Positions 25,552 through 34,133 are shown, counted from the first letter of the stretch. The stretch is DNA of 64,000 bases from Vibrio gazogenes (GCF_023920225.1 NZ_CP092588.1:124001-188000), one strand, 5' to 3'. Program-made: numbers and translations. Notes: generated from the sequence alone by a model not told the origin.

Positions 25552-26895
25552 ATGAATAACAAATTAAAAGTTGTCGTGATTGGTGGCGGTTCAAGTTATA
25601 CACCAGAATTAATCGAAGGTCTGCTGCATCGTTATCATGAACTGCCAGTTGCTGAACTATGGCTGGTTGACATCGAAGACGGCAAAGAGAAAGTAAAAAT
25701 TATTGCTGAATTAGCGCAACGCATGATTAAACGTAAGGGAGTCAATATCGACGTGAAAGTCACACTTGATCGTCGTCTTGCGTTGGAAAATGCAGATTTT
25801 GTCTGTTCACAATTTAGAGCAGGTTGCCTTGATGGTCGAATTCGTGATGAACGAATTTCTTTAAAGTACGGCATGATCGGGCAAGAAACCAATGGCCTCG
25901 GTGGTTTTGCGAATGCATGTCGGACAATTCCAATTACTTTAGAAATCTGTAAAGAGATGGAAGAACTTTGTCCCGATGCATGGTTACTGAATTTCACCAA
26001 TCCATCAGGCATGGTCACAGAAGCTGTATTGAAATATACCAATATTAAAGCCATCGGTTTATGTAATGTCCCTGTCATTATGGAGAAAGGTATTGCACAA
26101 CTAATTGGTGCCGGTGAAGGCGAGTTTATTATGCAAGTCGCTGGTCTCAACCATATGATTTGGGTGCGTAAAATATTGCATCAAGGAACGGACAAATTAA
26201 ATATGGTAATGGATGAAATTTTAAACGGGAATGATCCGTTAGTTCCGTCAAATATCCCGCCATTTGATTGGCCTAAAGATCTATTGAAAGATATGGGCAT
26301 GATCCCTTGTGGTTATTTGCGTTATTACTACATCAGTGACGACATCATGAAGCAAGAACAAGCAGAAGCTGATGGTGAGGGGACACGTGGTGAAGTGGTC
26401 AAAGCCATGGAAAAACGCTTGTTTGATATTTATAAGAATCCGGATTTGGCAGAGAAACCCAAAGAATTGGAACAGCGTGGCGGTCAATATTATTCAGACG
26501 CTGCATGTGAGCTGATGGCTTCCATTTACAATGACAAGCGAACAGTCATGCATGTCAATACACGCAATCATGGTGCGATTAGTGGTTTACCGGATGATTG
26601 CGCTGTAGAAGTGAGTTCTGTCATTACTAAAAGTGGCCCGCTCCCCTTGAATGTTGAACCATTTCCGGAGGATACATTACGTCTGATTCAATTGATGAAA
26701 ACGTTTGAAACTCTCACGGTTGAAGCCGCAGTGGAAGGTGATTTGGTTGCTGCGAAACGAGGACTCATCCTCAATCCTATTGTGAATACCGGTACGATCT
26801 TAGATGAAGCCCTGCAAGAGACCGTTCAAGAAAACTTAGATTATATGCCTCAGTTTCGTTGGATGTTTACATCAGATTCGGTGAGCAACCACTAA
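25552..26895 (+). CDS. GH4 6-phospho-beta-glucosidase (CelF/LicH type)
   Basis: A NAD+- and divalent-metal-dependent glycosidase that cleaves 6-phospho-beta-glucosides (for example cellobiose or chitobiose 6-phosphate) in the cytoplasm. The 447-residue protein shows the nucleotide loop VVVIGGGSSYTPEL (7-20), the NFTNPSGMVTEAV segment (147-159) and the metal ligands C171 in GLCNVP and H201 in GLNHMIW. Length is usual. GH4 enzymes of this type act behind a PTS that phosphorylates the sugar on entry, but no PTS gene is within the window. Other GH4 specificities (alpha-galactosides) are less likely given the CNVP motif. Confidence 0.9.
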   Translation: MNNKLKVVVIGGGSSYTPELIEGLLHRYHELPVAELWLVDIEDGKEKVKIIAELAQRMIKRKGVNIDVKVTLDRRLALENADFVCSQFRAGCLDGRIRDERISLKYGMIGQETNGLGGFANACRTIPITLEICKEMEELCPDAWLLNFTNPSGMVTEAVLKYTNIKAIGLCNVPVIMEKGIAQLIGAGEGEFIMQVAGLNHMIWVRKILHQGTDKLNMVMDEILNGNDPLVPSNIPPFDWPKDLLKDMGMIPCGYLRYYYISDDIMKQEQAEADGEGTRGEVVKAMEKRLFDIYKNPDLAEKPKELEQRGGQYYSDAACELMASIYNDKRTVMHVNTRNHGAISGLPDDCAVEVSSVITKSGPLPLNVEPFPEDTLRLIQLMKTFETLTVEAAVEGDLVAAKRGLILNPIVNTGTILDEALQETVQENLDYMPQFRWMFTSDSVSNH

Positions 26896-26980
26896 TATAC
26901 CCAAATGACCTCAAGATGCAGTTTCAGCGAGAACCACTGAACTCAGAGACTGCGTTAGAGAGTATATATGTTGATGTGAA
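26896..26980. repeat. Possible dispersed Vibrio intergenic repeat
   Basis: Directly after the GH4 stop is TATACCCAAATGACCTCAAG, followed by a region that folds through GCAGT...ACTGC and TTCAG...CTGAA. I recall very similar intergenic sequences scattered in Vibrio genomes, but only one copy is in this window, so the claim rests on memory. Confidence 0.35.
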
Positions 26981-27049
26981 TAATGAAGAGAAAAGGGGAT
27001 GTAGAATCGATTAGAATACCCATAACTTCAACAGATAAAGACATCCGCT

Positions 27050-27271
27050 ATGCTACAAAAAGAAAGTTTGCTGAAACTGGCAACGATGAAAATGCCGTTT
27101 GGCCGTTATGCCGGTCGCGTATTAATTGATTTACCGGAAGAGTACTTATTGTGGTTTCAAAACAAAGGCGAGTTTCCTCAGGGAGAACTTGGGGAATTGA
27201 TGCAACTCTGTTTGACTTTGAAAGTTGAGGGATTGGATCGTCTTGTGAAACCATTGAAGCAGCAATCTTGA
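27050..27271 (+). CDS. DUF3820 family small protein
   Basis: A 73-residue protein of unknown function from the DUF3820 family. The hallmark is MPFGRYAGRVLIDLPEEYLLWF, near residues 14-35, followed by a short basic helix (LKVEGLDRLVKPLKQQ). The family is widespread in gamma-proteobacteria and sometimes fused to exonuclease-like domains, which hints at nucleic-acid work but is not evidence. ATG 27050 has no strong ribosome site. The gene ends 70 bases before a bidirectional terminator. Confidence 0.85.
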   Translation: MLQKESLLKLATMKMPFGRYAGRVLIDLPEEYLLWFQNKGEFPQGELGELMQLCLTLKVEGLDRLVKPLKQQS

Positions 27272-27340
27272 AAATTTGTTGTATAACGGCGGACAGGGAT
27301 GAATATGATGGTGAAGCCATGTATTCAGCGTTTGATAATC

Positions 27341-27371
27341 AGCCGAAGCACCGGATCGTGGTGTTTCGGCT
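27341..27371. terminator. Bidirectional terminator between the DUF3820 gene and the M35 protease gene
   Basis: AGCCGAAGCACC (27341-27352) pairs with GGTGTTTCGGCT (27360-27371) with one G-U, loop GGATCGT. It lies between two convergent genes. T-runs are absent on the plus side and short on the minus side. Confidence 0.7.
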
Positions 27372-27386
27372 GGAACAAGAGACCCA

Positions 27387-28463
27387 TTATAACTGAGGGT
27401 TATTCTCCGCAAAGTATTCATGAGAATCTGCGTTATTGACGGCCTGATTTGGTGATGATTGGGCCAGACGACGTGCATTATATTGTCCGTAAGCAATATC
27501 GTCCGTACCACCATTGACCGTGAAATGGCTCATTTCATGAATCAGAGTACCGGCTTTTGAGTCGGTGCCTGTCGTCGGAGCTGACCAAAAGGCATTGCAT
27601 AAGTGGATACGGTAGGGTTGATTCGGATAAACGTAAGCATATGCATTGGAAAGACTGCCCTCACAATAACAATCAGCGGTAACCGTTTTGTTTTGCAGTG
27701 CGTCGGTGATCTTTTGGAAATGTCCTTTGACGGTATTGTAACGACCACTTGAATAAGAACCAAACCAAGTGGTATAGCGAGACGTTACTGAACCGGACTG
27801 ATAGTAGTTATACGCTGAACCGGACATGCTGCGTGCTGCGCTCACGGCTGAACTGATTTGACTTTTCTGGCTATTTGAGCAATTGCCGAGATAGCTGATT
27901 CCGCCTCTCAATTCAGCGACATTGAGTTCTGACTCATTGATGGTCGCGACCTTTGGGTGAACGCCCTCAACCCAGAAACTGACATCATTTGAGCTGAGTG
28001 TCTGAACTTGATCTTCGGCTTGCAGTTTCGATTGCGTTTCAGACTTAATTAAATCCATCGCGGTGACATTAAACTGAACGCTATAGGTTCCTTCACGAGT
28101 CATGTCATAGAAAGCAGACAGATCGACCGTTTGGGTAACCGTCTGTCCGGCAGACAAGGTCATATAATCTTTAGCTGTTGGGGCGGGGCGTTTAACGATT
28201 GGGCCTGTATAGGTGACGGCTTCTCCATCGACTGTGACGGTGAAAGCATTTTTCTGAAGTTTGCTGTGATTGATGAGATACCAATCGAGTACATCGATAT
28301 CATCCTGCCCATTGTTCGTAATGCTTAGTTCAACTTTAACATCACTACCTTCACCATAAGATTGATTTAAAGGGGTAACGGTGACATCCAAAGAGTGAGC
28401 ATAAGCCAGAGATGACATACTTCCTACAATTGCACTCAACAATAAATTTGTTGCCTTATTCAT
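27387..28463 (-). CDS. Secreted M35 (aspzincin) metalloendopeptidase
   Basis: An exported zinc protease of the deuterolysin family. The 358 residues comprise a signal peptide (NLLLSAIVGSMSSLAYA, cleavage near 22), a beta-sandwich N-domain (about 23-170, likely propeptide or stabilising domain) and the catalytic domain. Zinc ligands are H309 and H313 in GTLIHEMSHF with E310 catalytic. The aspzincin motif GTDDIAYG (319-326) gives the third ligand aspartate. Cysteines at 195, 265, 267 and 289 probably form disulfides. Related enzymes from Aeromonas and fungi cut before lysine or are broad-specificity exoenzymes. The upstream region is strongly AT-rich. Confidence 0.92.
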   Translation of the reverse strand: MNKATNLLLSAIVGSMSSLAYAHSLDVTVTPLNQSYGEGSDVKVELSITNNGQDDIDVLDWYLINHSKLQKNAFTVTVDGEAVTYTGPIVKRPAPTAKDYMTLSAGQTVTQTVDLSAFYDMTREGTYSVQFNVTAMDLIKSETQSKLQAEDQVQTLSSNDVSFWVEGVHPKVATINESELNVAELRGGISYLGNCSNSQKSQISSAVSAARSMSGSAYNYYQSGSVTSRYTTWFGSYSSGRYNTVKGHFQKITDALQNKTVTADCYCEGSLSNAYAYVYPNQPYRIHLCNAFWSAPTTGTDSKAGTLIHEMSHFTVNGGTDDIAYGQYNARRLAQSSPNQAVNNADSHEYFAENNPQL

Positions 28464-29238
28464 CGGATAAACTCCATTTTATTTCATAGTTCATGAATCA
28501 TCGATATTGTTACGACTCGGAGGATATCAATCATTCGTCGCAGCATGTTTAAAGCAAGTCTATTCTTACTTTAAACATTATTTGAAAATGCATTTGTTAT
28601 CATTTTTTGAATTATGTTTCATTTATGTAAATGTGTAAAGTCTGAAATAAAACTAGAATGGTTAGTTTTATTATTAATGATAATTAAATAAATACATATC
28701 TATTTGGTTATTAATAATTATTGGAATGTTATTCTTGAATTTATTTTTATATATAATTGATTTTATTATTTTTTATTTCATTTTTGGATGGGATTATTGA
28801 TCTGTTTAAATTATTTTTTAAATCGAATTTTACGGATGGTTAATTATAATGTTTTTTTATTTACAAATTTACTACTAGTGCATTAGTGACAGGATTAGAT
28901 TAACAAAATTGTTTGTTGTGTTGGTTGTTAATATTAAATTTTTGGAAAATATAAAATTGTGATTTTAAACACAACTGCAAGTTCTATTAATAAACACTAT
29001 CTTGACCATAAAAAATTTTTGACTATTGCAGGGCTATTTTTTATTGCGTCTGTCCCCACATGAACTTACTATCTGTCGGCTTCTTGATGATAGCCAATCC
29101 GAGTACATCACACCTATGTGGCAAGGCGATAGAGCAACTATCCAAGAGTGACTTTGATAGCGTATCGACGCTTTTATTGACGCTCCACTTTTCATAAAAA
29201 ACAGTCCGATGAAAAGTGTTTGCCCCCGGAGGTTTGCG
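28464..29238. other. Long AT-rich gene-free region
   Basis: About 775 bases between the divergent M35 and decarboxylase genes. From about 28540 to 29030 only about one base in five is G or C by rough count, far below the flanking genes. No reading frame on either strand is convincing. It contains the inverted GGGGACAGAC motif at 29048-29057. Such DNA commonly binds H-NS-type silencers; that is inference. Confidence 0.5.
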
Positions 29239-30453
29239 ATGGCTCACGCCCATTCTGTATTAAATTTTCAATCTTTTGCTGCTAGAGCGCTTTCTGTTGA
29301 TGACGTTCGTTTAATTGAATCGTCCGTGTCACAATTCGGTGCGCCACTACTGATGTTAGATTGCGAGACAATTCGTCAGCAATATCGCGCACTGAATCAT
29401 GCTTTACCGAATGTCACACTTCATTTTGCATTGAAACCACTGCCGCATCCGGTCGTCGTCAGAACTTTGCTCGACGAAGGGGCAAGCTTTGATCTGGCTA
29501 CCAGTGGTGAAGTTGAACTGGTAGCCCAAGAAGGTGTGCCTGCTGAACGCACTATCCATACTCATCCGATCAAACGTGATGCGGATATTCGTGATGCATT
29601 AGCATATGGCTGTTCTGTCTTTGTGGTAGATAACCTGAATGAGTTGGCAAAGTTCAAACCTTATAAGGATGAGGTGGAATTGCTGGTACGTTTGAGTTTT
29701 CGGAACGCAGAAGCCTTTGCGGATCTATCGAAGAAATTCGGTTGTTCTCCCGAGCAGGCTCTGACCATCATTGAAACGGCCCGGGCATGGAATATTCGGA
29801 TTAAAGGTCTCTCTTTCCATGTTGGTTCTCAGACGGTTGACCCACAAAAGTATGTTGATGCGATCCGGGCGTGTAAAACCGTGATGGAAGAGGTTGTTGC
29901 GCGCGGATTACCTGCGCTGAGCACATTGGATATCGGTGGTGGTTTCCCTGTCAGTTATACAAAACAGGTGATGCTGATTGAGCAATTTTGTATGCCGATT
30001 CATGCAGCGTTGAACGAGTTACCGGAAACGATTCAGGTTCTGGCTGAGCCCGGACGTTTTATCGTGGCGCAGGCTGTCATGAGTGTTGCCTCCGTTATGG
30101 GGCAGGCAGAAAGGGAAGGTCAAATGTGGTACTACCTTGATGATGGTATCTACGGTTCTTTCAGTGGGTTGATGTTCGATGATGCACAGTATCCGTTGGT
30201 GACGTTGAAAGAAGGTGGTGATTTGTTGCCGAGTGTTTTGGCCGGGCCTACTTGTGACAGCATTGATGTCATCGCTGAAGACATTATGTTGCCTCGGCTG
30301 GAGAATGGTGACCTCATTGTCGGTTGTATGATGGGGGCTTACACCAGCGCTACTGCAACGGATTTTAATTTCTTCAAGCGCGCCCAAACTATTGTGTTGA
30401 ATGAAGATGCGTTTCATGAACAAGCAGTGAATGGAGAACGTCTCATCGGCTAA
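29239..30453 (+). CDS. Fold III PLP lysine/ornithine decarboxylase
   Basis: A group IV basic amino acid decarboxylase making putrescine from ornithine or cadaverine from lysine. The 404-residue protein carries the PLP lysine K66 in LHFALKPLPHP, the SFHVGSQ motif (192-198), the phosphate loop LDIGGGFPVSY (230-240), the EPGR motif and the catalytic cysteine C339 in AGPTCDSIDVI. Vibrio enzymes of this group act on both substrates. Start chosen at ATG 29239, which has GGAGG at 29228-29232; the ATG at 29209 has none. Together with speG it indicates active polyamine metabolism. A hairpin terminator follows. Confidence 0.92.
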   Translation: MAHAHSVLNFQSFAARALSVDDVRLIESSVSQFGAPLLMLDCETIRQQYRALNHALPNVTLHFALKPLPHPVVVRTLLDEGASFDLATSGEVELVAQEGVPAERTIHTHPIKRDADIRDALAYGCSVFVVDNLNELAKFKPYKDEVELLVRLSFRNAEAFADLSKKFGCSPEQALTIIETARAWNIRIKGLSFHVGSQTVDPQKYVDAIRACKTVMEEVVARGLPALSTLDIGGGFPVSYTKQVMLIEQFCMPIHAALNELPETIQVLAEPGRFIVAQAVMSVASVMGQAEREGQMWYYLDDGIYGSFSGLMFDDAQYPLVTLKEGGDLLPSVLAGPTCDSIDVIAEDIMLPRLENGDLIVGCMMGAYTSATATDFNFFKRAQTIVLNEDAFHEQAVNGERLIG

Positions 30454-30493
30454 GGTTGCCGTCGTCGCTTGTTTCTACAGCATCATTTCGAAA

Positions 30494-30520
30494 AAGCCGC
30501 AGTCTGTGTGTCTGCGGCTT
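30494..30520 (+). terminator. Hairpin after the decarboxylase gene
   Basis: AAGCCGCAG (30494-30502) and CTGCGGCTT (30512-30520) form a perfect 9-bp stem, preceded by an A-run and with a nine-base loop. There is no clear T-run after it. It could also serve antisense transcription. Confidence 0.7.
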
Positions 30521-30730
30521 ACCCTCATTTATATCGCTCGCGGTACGGTTACTCAACGACAGGCATGGTTTATTTATTTGAAACACATCAAGTTTTTATG
30601 AATGTGTATTGATAATTACAAATTTATCGTAATTTAATTACTAACAATGTTGACTCGAGTCACAAAATTGATGATAATTTGCACTAAACAACGCTTGGTT
30701 GTGAAATAAAATAACGGTAGGAGCCGAGTC

Positions 30731-30889
30731 ATGAGTTCAATGCTTTCTTCACAAATTAATATTACTGTTCCTAAAACAAAAATGAGCGAGTCAGTTGCCA
30801 ATACAGCTAAAGAACTTGCAGGCATCTTCGCGATGTTTGGTGTGACAGCCGTCATTACCTTTATGCTTGCTTTAACTTGGGTTAATTGA
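30731..30889 (+). CDS. Small single-helix membrane protein, 52 residues
   Basis: A short gene easily missed by length cut-offs. GGTAGGAG lies seven bases before ATG 30731, and the frame runs 52 codons to TGA at 30887. The N-terminal 30 residues are polar (MSSMLSSQINITVPKTKMSE and on), and the last 22, LAGIFAMFGVTAVITFMLALTW, form one hydrophobic helix ending in VN. It is therefore probably a tail-anchored inner-membrane protein. I do not recognise the family. It stands alone, 277 bases after the decarboxylase gene. Codon use looks normal for the window. Confidence 0.65.
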   Translation: MSSMLSSQINITVPKTKMSESVANTAKELAGIFAMFGVTAVITFMLALTWVN

Positions 30890-31607
30890 TTATTACGATA
30901 AGATCCATTCTGATTGTGACGCTTGTTGTTTTGAATTCGGTGGCTTTGTTCCGATAATGTCGGATGCGTCCACCGAATGAATGTTACCTACCATCCAATA
31001 TCTTCCCTTTGTTTTCTGCCATTTCCGTGATCATCCTGTGTGGTTTACGTTGGTTATGCCATACGTCAAGATGATGTTGATTTCAGTTCAGTTAATGCGT
31101 GAATCAACTCGTGTTCATCACTCCATCGTGTCAATAACGTCATCTTCGTCACCACTCACACCTAATATATCTGTACCAAAGCTGACCGCCCTGGCGTAAA
31201 GTTCTACGCGATCACCGATCGGTGCTGTCAATTTTAGCGCAGCCGTATAACCATCGGTTGCCATGGCGCTGAGCATGTTTTCATTCCTGTTAACATCAAT
31301 CGGCATACATGGGGGAATTTTCATGCATTCCGTTGGTCTTAACTATTCGTCGGTCTTAACGAACGGTTCCTCAGATGCTTCATTTGGCGCAGAGCAGGAT
31401 CGATAGTTCGCATCAAGCAAAGGGGGAGTCGAAGGCTGCTTTTTGTGTGCAATGTTTACCTGAGTCTTTGGCAATAGGGAACTGTGATTGAGATAGATGA
31501 TTGCATGTCACTGCGGAATCGTAACGCTGTGATTCATTGGTACCGTGACTTACGATGTTGTACATCGGCACGATAACTGTCAGTAAAATTAATAAGAGAT
31601 TGATATA
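30890..31607. other. Region before sbmA with an inverted repeat and a doubtful small gene
   Basis: TTCGGTGG (30936-30943) and CCACCGAA (30970-30977) enclose a second stem (CCGA-TAATG-TCGG), a cruciform-like structure 50 bases after the 52-residue gene. A minus-strand reading at 31118-31324 is listed separately. From 31325 to 31607 I see nothing but the weak AAGAGAT ahead of the sbmA GTG. Confidence 0.4.
31118..31324 (-). CDS. Doubtful small protein, 68 residues
   Basis: A minus-strand frame of 68 codons in a stretch without other genes. The product starts MKIPPCMPIDVNRNENMLSA and ends with an acidic tail (SGDEDDVIDTME). Codon choice (GAT, GAA, GGT, CCG) looks like the real genes around it, and GGA lies five bases before the ATG. 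There is no recognisable domain or signal peptide. It could be a real small cytoplasmic protein or an open frame by chance. Alternative start: the ATG at 31306 (MPIDVNRNE). Confidence 0.35.
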   Translation of the reverse strand: MKIPPCMPIDVNRNENMLSAMATDGYTAALKLTAPIGDRVELYARAVSFGTDILGVSGDEDDVIDTME

Positions 31608-32882
31608 GTGTTTGATTCTTTCTTTCCGAGACCTAAATTATTTTTTCTCAGTTTTGTTCTTTGGGCACTGTTTTGTGTGATTTGCTGGTATGCCGGCGGA
31701 CGTGAACTCGGTGCTGACCTTAGCCTCGGCTATCTGGTTGGGATGGCGTTTCCACAGCCGCTTTTGGTGGATGTCGCACCTGCGGCGCAGAGCGCTTTTC
31801 AACAAGCGCAAGAGAGAGCGACCGATGTTTGGTTATACCAGTATATGTTTGTCTGCTATGCCTTGTTTATTGGTGTTTGGTTAAAATACGGCGGACAAAA
31901 ATGGGCTCGCTGGTCTGTCGCCGGTTCTGGTTTGATCGTCTTTATTACTTGGTTTCAGGTCGAAGTCAGTGTGATGCTCAATGAATGGTATGGTAATTTT
32001 TATAACCTGATTCAGAAGGCATTAACGAATCCCAATAGTATTAGCCTCGGTAAGTTTTATGGTGAACTGACAACGGTGGCTGTGATTCTGTTCATTGCCA
32101 TTATGGTTGCAGTTTGTAATAACTTCTTTATCAGCCATTATGTGTTTCGGTGGCGTACCGCAATGACGGATTATTATACTGCCCGTTGGCAACAGGTTCG
32201 CCATATTGAGGGGGCATCACAGCGGATTCAGGAAGATACGATGCGTTTCGCTTCGATCATGGAAAGTTTAGGCGTCAGCTTATTAAATGCGGTGATGACC
32301 TTGATTGCTTTTCTGCCAATCTTATGGGGACTCTCCGGTTATGTGAAAACATTACCATTAATCGGCGATGTATCTCAGGGGTTGGTCTTCGTGGCCATTA
32401 TCTGGTCGATTATCGGCACTGCATTACTGGCTGTTGCCGGGGTTAAATTGCCGGGATTAGAATTTAAGAATCAACGTGTTGAAGCGGCTTACAGAAAAGA
32501 ATTGGTCTATGGTGAAGACCACGATCACCGTGCTGAACCGCAAACCTTAAAAGAATTATTCAGTGATGTTCGGCATAATTATTTCCGTCTTTATAAACAT
32601 TATGTCTACTTTAATATTGTCCGTTACGGCTACTTACAAGTAGGCACATTTATCCCAATCATTGCGTTGGGGCCGTCGATTGTCGCAGGTGCTTTTACTC
32701 TGGGTGTCATGCAGCGAATTATCAATGCATTCGGACAGGTTGAAGGCTCTTTTCAGTATCTGGTTAACTCCTGGACGACAATTGTTGAATTATTGTCCAT
32801 TTATAAGCGTCTCAAAGCATTTGAAGATGAGGCAGATGGTTTACAAAACATCCCGCTCAGCGAAAATCCAGCCGAAAATTAA
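31608..32882 (+). CDS. sbmA: SbmA/BacA-family peptide transporter
   Basis: A proton-driven inner-membrane importer of peptide antibiotics and related compounds. The 424-residue protein begins MFDSFFPRPKLFFLSFVLWALFCVICWY and contains the family hallmarks VSVMLNEWYGNFYNLIQ, FRWRTAMTDYYTARWQQVRHIEGASQRIQEDTMRFA and the C-terminal INAFGQVEGSFQYLVNSWTTIVEL. It has about seven or eight membrane helices and no ATPase domain, distinguishing SbmA from the related ABCD transporters. The start is GTG 31608 with a weak AAGAGAT ahead. It is monocistronic with a good terminator. Confidence 0.93.
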   Translation: MFDSFFPRPKLFFLSFVLWALFCVICWYAGGRELGADLSLGYLVGMAFPQPLLVDVAPAAQSAFQQAQERATDVWLYQYMFVCYALFIGVWLKYGGQKWARWSVAGSGLIVFITWFQVEVSVMLNEWYGNFYNLIQKALTNPNSISLGKFYGELTTVAVILFIAIMVAVCNNFFISHYVFRWRTAMTDYYTARWQQVRHIEGASQRIQEDTMRFASIMESLGVSLLNAVMTLIAFLPILWGLSGYVKTLPLIGDVSQGLVFVAIIWSIIGTALLAVAGVKLPGLEFKNQRVEAAYRKELVYGEDHDHRAEPQTLKELFSDVRHNYFRLYKHYVYFNIVRYGYLQVGTFIPIIALGPSIVAGAFTLGVMQRIINAFGQVEGSFQYLVNSWTTIVELLSIYKRLKAFEDEADGLQNIPLSENPAEN

Positions 32883-32890
32883 TATCATCA

Positions 32891-32920
32891 AGGGCTTCCA
32901 CCGACAGGAAGCCCTCATTT
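32891..32920 (+). terminator. Terminator after sbmA
   Basis: AGGGCTTCC (32891-32899) and GGAAGCCCT (32907-32915) form a perfect 9-bp stem with a seven-base loop, followed by CATTTTAT, immediately after the stop. Confidence 0.85.
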
Positions 32921-33189
32921 TATCTGCTATTTCTTTAATTTTGCATTGTGGGTGTGAGCGCTGAAATCCGAAGATTATGTTATTGTTATACTCGATTATG
33001 AGATGTTCCTTCCGCAGTTGATGATGATTTTGACATTTGCATTACACAAACGACATTATGTTATTACATCATATTTCTTCCTGTCACAATGTGCTTGGGG
33101 GACCGACGGTTCCTTCGTTACAGACAGGGAGAGGGCAGAAGACGAGCGTGAGGTCGTGCAATGCTCGTCCAATCAATAGGAGAGTATTA

Positions 33190-33360
33190 ATGAAATATGG
33201 ACTGATTGCGATATTGGTTTTGTTTTTGAGTGCTTGTTCTTCGACTTGGAACGGTGTGAAAGAAGACTCTTCTGAAATATGGGACACAACCAAACAAAAA
33301 TCGAGTGAAGTTTATCACTCAACTAAAGAAGCTATCCATGAGGCAACCGCGGAAGAGTAA
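33190..33360 (+). CDS. Small lipoprotein
   Basis: A 56-residue outer- or inner-membrane lipoprotein. The signal MKYGLIAILVLFLSAC gives a textbook lipobox with C16 as the modified residue, followed by SS, which does not carry the Asp+2 inner-membrane retention signal. The mature part is a short amphipathic helix rich in S, K and E (GVKEDSSEIWDTTKQKSSEV). The function is unknown; it recalls entericidin-sized or YtxH-like proteins. ATG 33190 has AGGAGAG upstream. It is apparently monocistronic. Confidence 0.8.
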   Translation: MKYGLIAILVLFLSACSSTWNGVKEDSSEIWDTTKQKSSEVYHSTKEAIHEATAEE

Positions 33361-33577
33361 TTGACTCTCGCGATCACTGGATTCTGATGAACCGATACGT
33401 GCTGGACGTTTATCATCAATATCATTTTGAAAAGATTGAATATTGATGAATGACTTATCCTCAACAACGGCGTGCTTCACGATTGGTCGCCCACTGAACA
33501 TATAACCTCAGTCGTTAAATCGGTAATGATGCCACCAACGTCTGATAGAAGCAGATCTGAAAAAAGAAGTAGAAAGA

Positions 33578-34024
33578 ATGGCCGATAATAATGCTCTATT
33601 GCTAGATAACCAACTATGTTTTGCTCTTTATTCAACCTCTTTGGCGATGACGCAGATGTATAAACCGTTACTTGAGCCTTTGGGGCTTACGTATCCGCAA
33701 TACCTCGTGTTATTGATTCTCTGGGAGCAAGATGGTATCGGTCTTAAAGATATTGGTGAGCGATTAGGACAGAAATCCGGTGCGCTAACACCGGTGATTA
33801 AGCGGATGGAGCAAGAGGGGTTGGTGAATCGTACGCGACAGCTACATGACGAACGTTCATTGGATGTCCGCCTGACACCGAAAGGGCAGCAGCTCAAAGA
33901 GGAAGCGGTAAAAATTAGTCAGTGCTTGCTTGAGTCCTGTGGTATACCCAGTCGAGAGTTGCTTGATATGAAAGAAAAAATCATTATGTTGAGAGATAAC
34001 TTACTCAAGAATCAGCCGTCGTAA
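33578..34024 (+). CDS. ohrR: Organic-hydroperoxide-responsive repressor OhrR
   Basis: A MarR-family repressor of ohr that is released from DNA when its cysteine is oxidised by organic peroxides. The 148 residues include the sensor motif LDNQLCFALYSTSLA with reactive C14, the tyrosine-rich dimer region MYKPLLEPLGLTYPQYLVL, and the winged helix (LKDIGERLGQKSGALTPVIKRMEQEGLVNRTR, DERSLDVRLTPKG). Length matches the family. AGAAGTAGAAAGA ahead of ATG 33578 is a moderate ribosome site. ohr follows 123 bases downstream, separated by two palindromic operators. Confidence 0.95.
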   Translation: MADNNALLLDNQLCFALYSTSLAMTQMYKPLLEPLGLTYPQYLVLLILWEQDGIGLKDIGERLGQKSGALTPVIKRMEQEGLVNRTRQLHDERSLDVRLTPKGQQLKEEAVKISQCLLESCGIPSRELLDMKEKIIMLRDNLLKNQPS

Positions 34025-34055
34025 ATGGATGTCAAAAAAAACATTGCGCGATAAT

Positions 34056-34071
34056 TATTATTGCAATAATA
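34056..34071. promoter_or_regulatory. OhrR operator 1
   Basis: TATTATTGCAATAATA is a perfect 16-base palindrome centred at 34063/34064, with the TTGCAA core seen in OhrR operators. It lies about 85 bases upstream of the ohr start, where RNA polymerase would bind. Confidence 0.8.
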
Positions 34072-34115
34072 TATGTTCATCAAAGAGAAAAGCTTTGGGT
34101 TTTTTTTAAAATAAA

Positions 34116-34133
34116 TAGTTATCGCAATAACTA
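34116..34133. promoter_or_regulatory. OhrR operator 2
   Basis: TAGTTATCGCAATAACTA is an 18-base palindrome with a single mismatched pair, centred at 34124/34125. It is 60 bases from operator 1, close to six helical turns. It ends four bases before the GGAG ribosome site (34137-34140) of ohr, so it probably overlaps the transcription start. Confidence 0.75.

Noticed and set aside
30936..30977. Terminator of the 52-residue gene
   Set aside because: The inverted arms are far apart and no T-run follows, so it is kept only as an unexplained inverted repeat.
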